Part shown: positions 1 through 8,495 of the stretch, piece after piece
Numbering within the stretch: the stretch's first letter is position 1
How the letters are laid out: every line of letters starts with the position of its first letter
Assembly: GCA_964511065.1 (NCBI GenBank)
Contig: CAZEEG010000069.1
Coordinates: forward strand, 1 to 32,290
From: CALBRZ01 sp964511065
GTDB taxonomy: Bacteria > Planctomycetota > Planctomycetia > Pirellulales > S012-138
Direction of reading: 5' to 3'
Length of the DNA stretch: 32,290 nt
The notes under the pieces: generated by a model
What the model was told of the DNA's origin: nothing
Databases searched by the model: none
What the model saw: the letters and a program-made list of their open reading frames with translations, nothing else
Translations under genes and position numbers: made by a program

Positions 1-87
1 GCCAATGGCCTGGTACAATGCGGCTCGGGTTGCTGGTATGCGGCAATGCCGCCGTCCGCCGATGCCAATCCCTTCGTTGCGATCTGA
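1..87 (+). CDS. Possible 3' end of an upstream gene (partial)
   Basis: Frame 1 is open from the window edge to a TGA at 85-87, giving 28 residues that end in FVAI. The stop lies 9 bases before the ATG of the WD40/LRR gene, and a GAGG at 86-89 overlaps it and would serve as that gene's ribosome site. This arrangement suits the last codons of an upstream operon member. With so few residues no family can be assigned, and the frame could be open by chance in high-GC DNA. Confidence 0.3.
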   Translation, partial: ANGLVQCGSGCWYAAMPPSADANPFVAI

Positions 88-96
88 GGTGCGGCT

Positions 97-2817
97 ATGA
101 TCCGACCGCCGCGTTGGCCTGTATTGGCCTTGGCCGTGCTATTCATCGCCGGCGCAGACAGCCAAGCGCAAGACCAGCGCGAGCGATGGATTCAGCGCTG
201 GGGGCTGGCAGAGGCTGCCGATCCGATCGACTTCGATCCTGCGCGGAACCATCTGCTAACCAGGTGCGGCCGCTGCGCGGTGCTGTGGGATGTTGAACGC
301 GGCCTGGCATTGCGGCATTACACGCTTACGGACCATCTTGTCGCCCTGCGTTTTCTGGGCGATGCCGGCGTGATGTTGGCTTCTGAAGACCGTCTTGTTC
401 TGGTCGAACGCGAAAGTGGCCACGCGATCCGTACCTTCGACCTGCACGATGTCCCGATCCATCGCGTCGCAGTTGCCGCCGACGGTCGATGGATCGCTGT
501 CGCCCATGCCAGCGGCCACGTTTCGGTGTGGGACGCTCGCACGGGCCAACCATTACACCGCCTGGATGCCGGGCGGCGTGTGCTCGCGCTGGCCTTTTCA
601 CCCGACGGTCGCCTGCTCTTGGCCGGCAGCAGCGACGGCGTGGGCATTCTTTGGGACGCGGTTCAGGGGCGAGTTCGCCACCGTTTCCTTGCTCCCACCC
701 AGATTCGCCTGGCCCAGTTCAGTGCCGATGGTCAGCGGATTGTCACTGCCGGTTCGGGAGAGTACTGGCATACGCCGCGCGTCGTGGTTTGGGACGCGGC
801 CACCGCGCGGCCGCTCCAGGTCATTCCGCGCGCTGTGCTGGATGCCTATTTCGTCGGCGATCACATTGCGCTCATCCTTCCCGACGGTCGTCGCGAGCTT
901 TGGCCGGCCGATCGGCACGAGGCTCCGCCCGCCCCCGAGGATTGGCCACGATATCCCCTCACACCCAAGCAGCAGTGGCTCGTTGCGCCCAATCATTGGG
1001 TGCTGCACATCAACAAAGAGGAACCCCGCGCGGTGCTCGCGGCACCCGCTCCCCATACGCAGTTGATGGAGCTACCTGCGGCTGCCCTGACAGCGCCCCT
1101 GGATCATCACCCGATTGCTTTTTCGCGCGATGGACGGTGGCTTCTTACCGGCGGTGGTCACTACGACTCCGTCATCCGGCCCGGCGCGCTGTGGGACCTG
1201 GCCTCGGGCCGGCTCAAGCACCTGTTGCCGCCGGGTAACCTCGGAGCCTTCCATCCGGATGGCCAGTTGTTAATCTGGGGCGGACACCGCGAATTATCGC
1301 TCGTCGAGATAAGTTCAGGCAAGGTACGGCGAACCTTGAAACTGGAGCATTCCAACCAAGGGACAGGTCGGGCCGGTATTCTCACCGATGTTGCCATTTC
1401 GCGCGACGGCAACAGCCTGCTGTCGGCTACCGGCAACTGGTACGACGGCGACGGCGGATCGTTACTGCTTTGGGATCTCAACACAGGCGAGCAAGTCCGC
1501 AGCTACTTCAAAACCGACAAGGCGGTGCTGCGAGCCGCCTTCACTGCTTCGGGCCAGCACATCATTGCCGCGCTCACGCCGGGCGATGCGGGCAGCGCCG
1601 GTATCGATCAGTTGACCGTGCTCGAAACCAAGTCAGGGCACCTGCACTCCCGCACGTTTGGGTACCGTGAACTGGGAACCGTCAAACTGGCATCGGCCGG
1701 AAGATTCCTGGCGGTGAATGTGGTAAGTCCGTCCACAACCGGGCAAAGCGTTCCCGGCACGTACCGACTCGACCTTCGCGATTTCAGCGGTGAACGGCTC
1801 GCGGCAGGCCAACCGGCCGCGTTCACGCCCGATGGCCAGGTCCTCGCCCTCTTCGAGCAGGATCGACTGCTGACCTATTGGAACGTGGCGGATGGCCGCC
1901 TGCTGCATGGCCAGAGCACTCCGCTGAAATCGTCGCGGCCGGTGCTGTTTCATCCCGGCCAGCGATTGATTGCGGGTGTGACGCGCGACGCCTCGAACTC
2001 AAAGGTACCGGCCGGGGGATCGGCCGGCTTGCAGCTTCTGGCGACCGGCGAGTTGGAAGCCGAATTGTTTCGCTGGGCACCCGACGATTGGCTCATCGCC
2101 ACCGGCGATGGCCACCTCAGCGGGTCGGAAGGCGGGCTCGCCCGAGTCACTTGGCGTGAGCCAGGCAGCACGCGCGTGTACCGGGAGTCGGAACGCACGG
2201 CCGCACGGCAGAACAAGGCCGGCGTGAGCACGAGCCTGATGGCATCGCTTCCGGCAGAACGCACGTTGACTGAGGTGCTGGAGGAACTGCCCGAGCCTGC
2301 CGTCGAGGCTCCTGCGGTGAACTGCCGTGGCGGCAGGCCGTGGTTTCAAGACACGTCGCCCTTAAGACGCCGCGCAATCGAGCGATTGCGGCAAGCCGGT
2401 GCCGGACTGCGGATCGACAAGTTCCGCGGAGCCACGTTTGTCCACCTGGAGAACCGCGCGATCACCGCTGAGCTATTGGCACAACTGCGGTTTGCCGGGG
2501 CCGTTGATCGGCTTTACCTGGCCGCTACCGGCATCACCGACGAGCAGCTTGATACCGTCGGCTTGCAGCGCGCCGTCAAACGGCTATCGCTATGGCATAA
2601 CCCGATCACGGACCGCGGCCTGCTGGAACTGACCGGGCTGTGGAACCTGGAAGTGCTCGACGTACACGGCACGCACGTGACGGCCGCGGGCGTCAATGCC
2701 CTCCAAGTGCTGCCCAAGTTGCAAGCGCTTATCATTCCGGGCCAGATTGATTTGGACGATCTGGCGCCGCTCAAGGAGCGGCATCCTGAACTGGAAATCA
2801 TTCGGCGCGATGATTGA
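97..2817 (+). CDS. Secreted WD40-repeat protein with C-terminal leucine-rich repeats
   Basis: A 906-residue protein. Residues 1-24 form a signal peptide (basic start, hydrophobic LALAVLFIAG core, probable cleavage after SQA), so it should be exported. The body is a WD40-type beta-propeller: blades end in recognisable motifs such as VSVWDARTG, GILWDAVQG, VVVWDAATA, LLLWDLNTG and LTYWNVADG. This is followed by about 110 C-terminal residues of leucine-rich repeats (LYLAATGITDEQL, LSLWHNPITDRGL, LEVLDVHGTHVT). Both modules are protein-interaction scaffolds and no catalytic motif is visible. Propeller-plus-LRR proteins are common in Planctomycetes. The start is supported by GAGG seven bases upstream of the ATG. 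The ligand and role are unknown. Confidence 0.85.
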   Translation: MIRPPRWPVLALAVLFIAGADSQAQDQRERWIQRWGLAEAADPIDFDPARNHLLTRCGRCAVLWDVERGLALRHYTLTDHLVALRFLGDAGVMLASEDRLVLVERESGHAIRTFDLHDVPIHRVAVAADGRWIAVAHASGHVSVWDARTGQPLHRLDAGRRVLALAFSPDGRLLLAGSSDGVGILWDAVQGRVRHRFLAPTQIRLAQFSADGQRIVTAGSGEYWHTPRVVVWDAATARPLQVIPRAVLDAYFVGDHIALILPDGRRELWPADRHEAPPAPEDWPRYPLTPKQQWLVAPNHWVLHINKEEPRAVLAAPAPHTQLMELPAAALTAPLDHHPIAFSRDGRWLLTGGGHYDSVIRPGALWDLASGRLKHLLPPGNLGAFHPDGQLLIWGGHRELSLVEISSGKVRRTLKLEHSNQGTGRAGILTDVAISRDGNSLLSATGNWYDGDGGSLLLWDLNTGEQVRSYFKTDKAVLRAAFTASGQHIIAALTPGDAGSAGIDQLTVLETKSGHLHSRTFGYRELGTVKLASAGRFLAVNVVSPSTTGQSVPGTYRLDLRDFSGERLAAGQPAAFTPDGQVLALFEQDRLLTYWNVADGRLLHGQSTPLKSSRPVLFHPGQRLIAGVTRDASNSKVPAGGSAGLQLLATGELEAELFRWAPDDWLIATGDGHLSGSEGGLARVTWREPGSTRVYRESERTAARQNKAGVSTSLMASLPAERTLTEVLEELPEPAVEAPAVNCRGGRPWFQDTSPLRRRAIERLRQAGAGLRIDKFRGATFVHLENRAITAELLAQLRFAGAVDRLYLAATGITDEQLDTVGLQRAVKRLSLWHNPITDRGLLELTGLWNLEVLDVHGTHVTAAGVNALQVLPKLQALIIPGQIDLDDLAPLKERHPELEIIRRDD

Positions 2818-2943
2818 TGGTGGCGCCGCCAATGTCCCCTTGTCGAACGATCGGCGCCGAAAACCTGCTATTTTCCTGCCCAATCTGCGGCATTTCGGTA
2901 GGCCGGCGTGAAAGGAAGCAGACGGTAGCTGTGTAGGCGTCAT

Positions 2944-2959
2944 GCAGGGATTTCCCTGC
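2944..2959. terminator. Hairpin between convergent genes
   Basis: GCAGGG (2944-2949), loop ATTT, CCCTGC (2954-2959) form a perfect 6-bp stem in the 159-base gap between the WD40/LRR gene (+) and the small membrane protein gene (-). The position suits a bidirectional terminator. There is only a two-base T tail on the plus strand, so efficiency is uncertain. Confidence 0.45.
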
Positions 2960-2976
2960 TTGGCGAGCACCCCGGG

Positions 2977-3228
2977 CTACTTGGCCACGGGCCGGCCGTG
3001 CAGGCGATGCAAGATCGGTGTCATGGCTTCCAGTTCGGTGTAGTACATGGCTCCGGCGTCGATGCGGCGTTCTTCCAGGAAGTCTAGCCGACGGCGCATG
3101 CCGTCGTACGAGGCCAGATGCGGAAGGACCACCAGCCAGACCAGCGCCAGCGTCGCCAGGCCAAGCAGCAGTTGGGCGAAGCGTTGCCGGCGTGGGCTAG
3201 CGGCGGCTGGCGGGTCGGGCCTGTTCAT
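2977..3228 (-). CDS. Small single-pass membrane protein downstream of the YeiH exporter
   Basis: An 83-residue protein I do not recognise. It has a proline-rich, basic N-terminus (about residues 1-17), one clear transmembrane segment at about 18-37 (LLLGLATLALVWLVVLP), then a charged tail with a possible short amphipathic helix (MRRRLDFLEERRIDAG). The start has GGAGG seven bases upstream. It begins 16 bases after the YeiH-family gene on the same strand, so the two are probably cotranscribed; an accessory role for the transporter is inference from position only. Size and composition suit a real gene rather than a shadow frame. Confidence 0.65.
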   Translation of the reverse strand: MNRPDPPAAASPRRQRFAQLLLGLATLALVWLVVLPHLASYDGMRRRLDFLEERRIDAGAMYYTELEAMTPILHRLHGRPVAK

Positions 3229-3244
3229 GGTGTGCCTCCAAAAA

Positions 3245-4714
3245 TCAGCCGGCGTTGCTGAGCCAGTCGCGGAACAAGACCTCGAACATCAACCAGGCCA
3301 TCAGCAGCGTCATCACGATGTTCAGGCCTTGACCGCAGAGGTACAACATCAATGGCTTGCCGCCGCGGAGGTACGGCGCGTACTCCCGAAATCGCGTTTC
3401 CAGTCCGATGGAGACAAACGCGCAGCAGAACAGCCAGCCGCGGAGGGACTTGGTGACGTCGCCAATGGCCGCATCGACCACGTACGAGGCCTCGGTCGAA
3501 GACTCGTAGTATGCCGTGCAGATGAGCGACACCAGCACAAACCCCAGCACGAACTTCGGGAAACGGTACCAGATCTCCATTGCGCTGGGCTTGTGGCCGG
3601 TGGGCGAGGCCTCGACGCGCGTCACCCAGTACACTGCCACGAAGAACGCCACCACACCGATCAAGATGTTCTGAATCATCTTCACGGTCGCGGCAACTTC
3701 CAGCCCCTGCTGGCCCAGGGCCGCGCCGGCAGCGGCCACGGCGCCGGTCGAGTCGATGGTGCCGCCGATCCAGGCCCCGCCCAGTACGGGGCTGAGGCCG
3801 AAGGCTTTGATCACCGCAGGCATCACGGCCATCATGATCACGGTGAAGGTGAGCGACAAACCAATCGCCAGTGAAAGCTCTTCTTTCTTGGCCTTGCATG
3901 CCGCCCCCGTGGCGATGGCGGCCGAGACGCCGCAAACCGACATATCGGCGGAAATCACCATGTTCAGTGATCGCGATGGAATCTTCAGCACGCGCTGGCC
4001 AAAAATAAACGTGCTGACCAGAACGATCGGCGTGACCACCCAGGCCACAAAAATGCCTGGCACGCCCAGCGCGAGCAACCGATTCAACAGAACTTCGGCC
4101 CCCATGATGACGAGGCCGCTCTTGATGTAGAACTCGGTCTGCACGGCGGGCTGCAGAAACTTGGGCGTGCCGACGGTGTTGGAAATCAGCAGACCGATGA
4201 CCAGGGCCCACAACACGTATTCCAGGTTGTAGGCGTTGATGATGCTTTGTTCGGCCATGACATACGCTGTCGTGGCGATCAGAAACACCCAGGGAAAGGC
4301 TCCCAGGAACGCAGCAACGGAGAGCCCTCGGATGGCCGTGGCAAAGGCAAATATCACGGCCAGCAGCAGAAACGCGCCCAGGATGCCGGGCAGCCGGCTG
4401 GTTGCCGGGGATGAATCGGAACCCGGCTTGTAGAAGGCGTCGACGGGATTGTCGGTCCAACCCCCGGGGCGCGATAGCCAGCTTTTCAGTCCGCTGGTCA
4501 CCTTAATCGGTTCGTCGGCCGCGACCTTGGCGCTGAAGTCATCTGGCAGGTTCCACCATACTGAGCAGAATGCGATGACCAACACGATGGCCCCGCACCA
4601 GATGGCCCACCAGTCTTCGTGGGTTCGCATCTCCGTGAACAGGCTGGTCTTTTGTTCTGGGTCAGGCTGTTCTGGGTCGGGCTGATCCGGTTCGGGCCTT
4701 TGCGTGATTTCCAT
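3245..4714 (-). CDS. yeiH: YeiH-family putative sulfate/anion exporter, long form
   Basis: A 489-residue polytopic inner-membrane protein of the YeiH/UPF0324 family (Cons_hypoth698), annotated elsewhere as putative sulfate exporters although the substrate is rarely proven. Family hallmarks are the glycine-rich helices GLVIMGAEVLLN, SADMSVCGVSAAIATGAA and GGAWIGGTIDSTGAVAAAGAALG. It is clearly longer than the usual 330-350 residues. The N-terminus carries a proline/acidic repeat (DQPDPEQPDPEQ), an extra hydrophobic segment at about 37-55 and a periplasm-like linker before the conserved core begins near residue 105. The start has AGAGG upstream. It probably forms an operon with the 83-aa membrane protein that follows. 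Family assignment is strong; the transported ion is not determinable here. Confidence 0.85.
   Translation of the reverse strand: MEITQRPEPDQPDPEQPDPEQKTSLFTEMRTHEDWWAIWCGAIVLVIAFCSVWWNLPDDFSAKVAADEPIKVTSGLKSWLSRPGGWTDNPVDAFYKPGSDSSPATSRLPGILGAFLLLAVIFAFATAIRGLSVAAFLGAFPWVFLIATTAYVMAEQSIINAYNLEYVLWALVIGLLISNTVGTPKFLQPAVQTEFYIKSGLVIMGAEVLLNRLLALGVPGIFVAWVVTPIVLVSTFIFGQRVLKIPSRSLNMVISADMSVCGVSAAIATGAACKAKKEELSLAIGLSLTFTVIMMAVMPAVIKAFGLSPVLGGAWIGGTIDSTGAVAAAGAALGQQGLEVAATVKMIQNILIGVVAFFVAVYWVTRVEASPTGHKPSAMEIWYRFPKFVLGFVLVSLICTAYYESSTEASYVVDAAIGDVTKSLRGWLFCCAFVSIGLETRFREYAPYLRGGKPLMLYLCGQGLNIVMTLLMAWLMFEVLFRDWLSNAG
4655..4684. repeat. 15-bp tandem repeat inside the exporter N-terminus
   Basis: Two 15-base units (4655-4669 and 4670-4684) differ at one position and are followed by a diverged third unit. 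They encode the DPEQP repeat of the exporter. The length is a multiple of three, so copy-number change would not shift the frame. Confidence 0.6.
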
Positions 4715-5063
4715 GGGTGCAACCTCTCAATCCCGGCACATGCCGGTCACAGGATGAACACACTGCCAATCGCGGCACCACGCCGTGCCGGATCGCGGTG
4801 ATCGAACACTTGAGAATCTCCTATCGGCAAAAGGCGGGTGTAACGCAATACGGCATTGCGCACTCCGGGCTCCGCTGGCAGCGGCCCCATTTCCTGCGCC
4901 ATCGCCCAGCCAGGAATCGCGCAGCAACGAACCGCGCAGCAGGCAGGCGCGGCATCATGCAGCGCATGCCGACGGCGACCGTGTCCCGCGGCCACGCGCA
5001 TCGGCCGGTTGCTGCCGCAGTTGTATCGCGGAAGGGTTGGCCAGTCTGAACCGGAAGCCGCGG
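4715..5063. other. Intergenic region upstream of the exporter
   Basis: This 349-base stretch holds no convincing gene. It separates the HEAT-repeat gene stop from the exporter start, both on the minus strand, and contains three short inverted repeats (4733-4746, 4773-4790, 4844-4860). The open frames here have no recognisable protein character. It presumably carries the exporter promoter, but I could not pick a clear -35/-10 pair. Confidence 0.5.
4733..4746. promoter_or_regulatory. Palindrome just upstream of the exporter start (operator candidate)
   Basis: CCGGCA (4733-4738), two bases, TGCCGG (4741-4746): perfect 6-base arms lying 19-32 bases upstream of the exporter ATG (4714, minus strand). 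This is a typical place for a repressor site or a short leader hairpin. A second inverted repeat (CGGCAC 4773-4778 with GTGCCG 4785-4790) and a third (CGCAAT 4844-4849 with ATTGCG 4855-4860) lie further upstream. No regulator can be named. Confidence 0.35.
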
Positions 5064-6194
5064 CTACCGGTTTTCAAGCAGGTTGAGCACTTCCTGCGAT
5101 TTCAGCTTCAGGTGTGGCGGCAGGCCGGGCGATTCGTGGAGTTTCTGCACGGCCTGACGTAAGGAGGCGGTATCAACGGTGGGGTTGGCGGCAAGCAATT
5201 GTTCGGTTGCCTTCAGCCCGTTTGCTTGGATCAGTTGCTGGTGGACGGTTCGCTGCTGCGGGGCGGTGCCGGAGGGGGCGGGAAATTGCTGCTCCGGGTC
5301 GATCATTTCCAGCAGAACCGGAATGCTGTCTTCGTTGCCTAGCCGCGCCAGGCCCGTCGCCGCGTTGAACCGGGCCTCCACGGCGGGCTCGCGGAAGGCG
5401 TCGGTCATGGCTTCCAGCCGGGCCGTTGCTTCCTCGCCGCCGTACACCCCCAGGGCAAATGCCGCCCGGGTGCGCACCATCGGTTCGTCTTCGTTTTCAA
5501 GCGACGAGAGCTCCAGCAGAAGTTTCAGCAGCCCGGCATCGGTGAACAGCGGGTCGTTCTTGCGGATGTTGTGGGTCAGCACCGCCAACGATTCGATGGC
5601 GGCCAGCCGAACCAGAAGTTCGTTTTCGTTGGTGGCGGGCATCGCCGCGATACGGCAGAGCACCGGCACGCCGCTGGGCACTTCAAATTGGCCCAGGGCC
5701 ATGGTCAGGAAGAAGCGGTACTCCATTTCCTGACTGTAGGTTTTCTCGTCGCTGCTGTTGACCGGCTTGGCCAGGTGCCGTTCGAGCAGCCTGACGACTC
5801 GGCCCGCTACCTGCGAATTCTTGCGCAACTGGGGATCGCCCTGCAATTCGCTGGCGAAGTCGTGTGCCCGCTGCCAGGCGTTGGCCGCCCCGCGCTCCAT
5901 GTCGTCGAGGTAGCCGTGCGGGTTGCTGCCCAAGTGGACCAGCCAGTTGAACGTGAAGACGACGAACACCACCAGCGACACGATCAATGCCGGCACCAGA
6001 AACAGCTTGACGATGAAACCCGCGCTGGGTGGTTCGACCGGGGGGAGCAGGTCGTCGGGCCGGCTGGCTCGGGCTCCCTCGGGTGGACCCTGTCCATGCT
6101 CGCCGGAATTGGGCTCCGGGCCGTCGCCAGCGGTCGTCGGCGGAATTTCCGGGCTCGCGACATCCTCGGCGGTGGCAGGTTTCTCGTCCGGCAT
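5064..6194 (-). CDS. Membrane-anchored HEAT-repeat protein
   Basis: A 376-residue protein. Residues 1-58 are a low-complexity proline/acidic cytoplasmic tail, 60-86 a single transmembrane helix (FIVKLFLVPALIVSLVVFVVF region), and 95 onward an alpha-helical domain. From about 160 to 305 it shows HEAT-like helical pairs with the usual pattern, e.g. LLVRLAAIESLAVL, VRTRAAFALGVYGG and VEARFNAATGLARLGNEDSIPVLLEM. HEAT repeats bind partner proteins; no catalytic residues are visible. It stands alone on the minus strand, with a sigma70-like promoter candidate about 280 bases upstream. Partner and role are unknown. Similar tail-TM-HEAT proteins occur in planctomycetes (general knowledge, not searched). 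Confidence 0.8.
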   Translation of the reverse strand: MPDEKPATAEDVASPEIPPTTAGDGPEPNSGEHGQGPPEGARASRPDDLLPPVEPPSAGFIVKLFLVPALIVSLVVFVVFTFNWLVHLGSNPHGYLDDMERGAANAWQRAHDFASELQGDPQLRKNSQVAGRVVRLLERHLAKPVNSSDEKTYSQEMEYRFFLTMALGQFEVPSGVPVLCRIAAMPATNENELLVRLAAIESLAVLTHNIRKNDPLFTDAGLLKLLLELSSLENEDEPMVRTRAAFALGVYGGEEATARLEAMTDAFREPAVEARFNAATGLARLGNEDSIPVLLEMIDPEQQFPAPSGTAPQQRTVHQQLIQANGLKATEQLLAANPTVDTASLRQAVQKLHESPGLPPHLKLKSQEVLNLLENR

Positions 6195-6779
6195 AGCGGC
6201 GACTCGTCAAGAAAAATGCAGAAGCGGGCCCAAGTTGGAGCGGCTTCCGTGAAGGGCAATTGCAGCATAAACTTGGCAACGATGGGTTGGCCGCTTCACG
6301 GCAGCGCAACTCTCGGCGCAAGGCCCTGGCCGCACAAGTATCCTGCTCATGGCATCGCCCCCGTTGGCGGAGCTCGCTCGCGGCGGCAATGTCGCCGGGC
6401 CAGTGAGCGCGTGCGGGTATGATGCACGCACAGGCAAGGTGGCCGAACGCCGCGAGCGGGGGGATTCCCAATAGTTTTAGTTTAGGCACCTGGGCGCGCG
6501 CGTCAACGTATCTTATGGGACGAGGGAGTTTTGCGTTGGCCGCTTACCCCGACCCCCGCTTGTTGGTGGGCTCGGGTGTGCTCTAGGCCCCGCAATGGAA
6601 AGAATGCGGTAGACGTTGGTTACCCTTTGCGGCCACCATGGCTGATTTGTCAAGCCGCGGCCCCCCGTCCCTGTAACGCTGCCGGCCAGCCCGGTTTCCT
6701 CAGTCCGTTTTTTGACCACCATCCAATCGCCACGATCCCGCAGGCGGATGACCTGCCGGTATCGCCTTCGCAGACTTGC
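6195..6779. other. Divergent intergenic region, HEAT protein / lipoate ligase
   Basis: This is 585 bases between divergent genes. It contains the minus-strand promoter candidate at 6479-6506. On the plus strand a TTGACC at 6712-6717 has no matching -10. A TTG-initiated 76-codon minus frame (6437-6207) ends just before the HEAT gene but has no ribosome site or family character, so I do not call it. No RNA gene or mobile-element remnant is visible. Confidence 0.45.
6479..6506 (-). promoter_or_regulatory. Sigma70-like promoter candidate for the HEAT-repeat gene
   Basis: Read on the minus strand: TTGACG (6506-6501), 16-base spacer, TAAACT (6484-6479). It matches consensus at 5 and 4 of 6 positions. 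It would give a leader of roughly 275 bases before the HEAT-protein ATG at 6194, which is long, so either the leader is regulatory or this site serves something else. Confidence 0.4.
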
Positions 6780-7502
6780 ATGCATTTTCTCTCCTGCACG
6801 CTAGATACGCCGGAAGCCAACCTGGCTCTCGACGAAGCCCTGCTCGAACAGGCCGAACAGTCCGACCAACCGTTTGAAGTGCTGCGGGTTTGGGAGTCGC
6901 GGCAGGTGATGGTGGTGGTAGGACGGGCCTCGCGCCTGGCCGAAGAAGTCGATCTCGAGGCGTGCGGCCAGCGGCGGATTCCCATCCTGCGCCGCACCAG
7001 TGGTGGTGCCGCCGTGGTGGCCGGGCCAGGATGTCTCATGTACGGAGTCGTTCTCAGCTACGAGCGACACCCAGAATTGCAGGCGCTGGACCAGGCCCAC
7101 GATTTCGTGATCGAACGCCTGGCAGCGGCGGTGCGGCGATTGGACCTGCCCGTGCAGCGCGAGGGGATCTGCGACCTGACCCTGGCGGGGCGCAAGGTGT
7201 CGGGCAACAGCGTCCGCTGCCGCCGCAAGGCGCTGCTGTACCATGGTACGCTGCTGTACGATTTTCCCCTGGAGCTGATCTCCGCCTGCCTGAAGATGCC
7301 CAAGCGGCAGCCCGAGTATCGGCAGGGGCGTCCCCACCAGGATTTCGTGGGGAACCTGCCGGGCATCACCTATACGCAATTGGAAGCGAGCCTGCGGCAG
7401 ACGTTTGGCGCCCACGAACCGCTGCCGACCTGGCCGCGCCAAGCGGTGGCACAACTGGCGACCGAAAAGTTCGCCGATCCGGCCTGGAACATGATCCGCT
7501 GA
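6780..7502 (+). CDS. Lipoate-protein ligase A / octanoyltransferase family protein
   Basis: A 240-residue member of the biotin/lipoyl A/B protein ligase fold, which attaches lipoate or octanoate to lysines of carrier proteins such as E2 subunits and GcvH. Visible motifs: FEVLRVWESRQVMVVVGRAS near 32-51, the substrate-loop RRTSGGAAVV at 71-80, and DLTLAGRKVSGNS with the probable catalytic Lys139. The C-terminal small domain of full-length LplA is missing, so the length is nearer to LipM/LipL or single-domain ligases. The frame extends upstream to 6531, but homology-like sequence begins at the ATG at 6780, which lacks a good ribosome site. Ligase versus octanoyl-ACP transferase cannot be decided from sequence alone. 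Confidence 0.85.
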   Translation: MHFLSCTLDTPEANLALDEALLEQAEQSDQPFEVLRVWESRQVMVVVGRASRLAEEVDLEACGQRRIPILRRTSGGAAVVAGPGCLMYGVVLSYERHPELQALDQAHDFVIERLAAAVRRLDLPVQREGICDLTLAGRKVSGNSVRCRRKALLYHGTLLYDFPLELISACLKMPKRQPEYRQGRPHQDFVGNLPGITYTQLEASLRQTFGAHEPLPTWPRQAVAQLATEKFADPAWNMIR

Positions 7503-7503
7503 G

Positions 7504-7522
7504 GCGCTGCGCCCAACAGCGT
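7504..7522. terminator. Weak hairpin after the lipoate-ligase gene
   Basis: GCGCTG (7504-7509) and CAGCGT (7517-7522) pair around a 7-base loop directly after the TGA, with one G-T pair. There is no T run, so this is a possible terminator only. Confidence 0.3.
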
Positions 7523-7608
7523 CGGGCCGGTTGAAAGCGGTCAGCCAGGCTCGTTCTCTGCCCGCAGATGGACCCGCCTGGATCAATATGCCAGTGGCCG
7601 TAGGCGGA

Positions 7609-7998
7609 TTAGCCGCGGGAGAACCAGCCCTTTTTGTTGAAGGCGGCCAGGGCTTCTTCTTCCGACTCGTAAATCGAGAACACCTTGTTGAGCTTGGTGA
7701 TCTTGAACACCTGCATGATGTCGGGCGAGATATTGGACAGTTTCAGCGAGGTACCGTTGGACTTGCACTTCTTGTTCAGGTTATTCAGTTTGCCCAGCAC
7801 GGCCGACGACATGAACTTCACATCGGAGAAGTTGAGCAGCAGCTTGCCGGAAGCGACACGATCGGCAATCTCGTTCAGTTCATCGCTGATCTGCTGGATT
7901 TTCACTTCGTCCAGGATCTGGGCATCCTGGAAATGAACAACCACCACGTCGCCGTGAGTCTGAGAGATCAAGGTGGGCACGAGCGACCCCTTTTTCAT
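7609..7998 (-). CDS. STAS-domain protein (anti-sigma-factor-antagonist-like)
   Basis: A 129-residue single STAS domain, the fold of SpoIIAA/RsbV-type anti-anti-sigma factors. The hydrophobic strands VVVVHF and LLLNF and the switch loop DVKFMSSAVLGKLNNL are clear; Ser64 or Ser65 sits where SpoIIAA-type proteins are phosphorylated by a kinase partner. The C-terminus carries the helix-strand pattern SPDIMQVFKITKLNKVFSIYESEEEALAAF. The frame is open upstream to 8106, but the domain starts at the ATG at 7998 (MKKGSLVPTL) and the upstream residues look non-coding. No sigma factor, anti-sigma kinase or phosphatase is nearby, so the target is unknown. An extended -10 promoter candidate lies about 130 bases upstream. 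Confidence 0.85.
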   Translation of the reverse strand: MKKGSLVPTLISQTHGDVVVVHFQDAQILDEVKIQQISDELNEIADRVASGKLLLNFSDVKFMSSAVLGKLNNLNKKCKSNGTSLKLSNISPDIMQVFKITKLNKVFSIYESEEEALAAFNKKGWFSRG

Positions 7999-8126
7999 TG
8001 ACCGGATCAACTGTAAACCGCGAGCGGTTGGGGCGCTATCCGGCCACCGGTTCACGCCGCGGGGGAGTACTGCCCGCGGAACCTGGAACCCTCCGCAACG
8101 CCGCACTCCAACGACTTGAGCACGTT

Positions 8127-8153
8127 AGTATACCAAGCAAGTGCAGTCGACAA
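8127..8153 (-). promoter_or_regulatory. Extended -10 promoter candidate for the STAS gene
   Basis: Read on the minus strand, TGG (8135-8133) precedes TATACT (8132-8127), an extended -10. A TTGTCG at 8153-8148 lies 15 bases upstream as a weak -35. It would give a leader of about 120 bases before the ATG at 7998 and would separate STAS transcription from the upstream 80-aa gene. Confidence 0.5.
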
Positions 8154-8181
8154 CACGGGGCGGCTGCTGTTGCCTGCGGCC

Positions 8182-8424
8182 TTAAAGCATGCTGGGGGTG
8201 GGGTTATGCGGAACGGCCCGCGGATCATCATCCGTAACTGGCGTTTTCGAGCGCTCCCACTGCTGGTAGCCGGCCAGGGCACTCCCCTGCTCGAACTTGC
8301 CGGCCTGTTCCCCGGTTTCTTCCAGCGTGGCCCAGCGAACGTAGGCCAGCAGTTGCTGCTCCGAATCAAAGGTAGCTACCAACCGCCGTGGCCCATTTGT
8401 CTTGATTCCATACAGGTAGTGCAT
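8182..8424 (-). CDS. Conserved-looking 80-aa hypothetical protein
   Basis: An 80-residue protein I do not recognise. It starts MHYLYGIKTNGPRRL, followed by an alpha-helical stretch (FDSEQQLLAYVRWATLEET) and a proline-rich tail (DDDPRAVPHNPTPSM). The longer frame to 8484 is rejected because a strong GGGAGGA ribosome site lies about nine bases before the ATG at 8424. It lies 71 bases after the 388-aa gene on the same strand. A GC-rich hairpin in that gap may limit read-through. No membrane or catalytic motif is seen; it is plausibly a small soluble protein. Confidence 0.6.
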   Translation of the reverse strand: MHYLYGIKTNGPRRLVATFDSEQQLLAYVRWATLEETGEQAGKFEQGSALAGYQQWERSKTPVTDDDPRAVPHNPTPSML

Positions 8425-8457
8425 GGCACGCGATCCTCCCAGGGGGCAGGCCACCGT

Positions 8458-8471
8458 CCCCCCTCGGGGGG
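8458..8471. terminator. GC-rich hairpin between the 388-aa and 80-aa genes
   Basis: C6 (8458-8463), TC, G6 (8466-8471) can fold into a short all-GC stem about 25 bases after the stop of the 388-aa gene (minus strand). No U tract follows. It may attenuate transcription into the 80-aa gene. Confidence 0.35.
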
Positions 8472-8495
8472 CGCTCATATTCAAGCAGGATGGGC

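Noticed and set aside
3225..4460. A 411-codon minus-strand frame within the YeiH gene
   Set aside because: It is a frame-shifted shadow of the exporter. The exporter frame has conserved family motifs and membrane helices.
6207..6437. Possible 76-aa gene just upstream of the HEAT-repeat gene
   Set aside because: TTG start, no ribosome site, no coding-like pattern; it lies in the putative leader but nothing supports translation.
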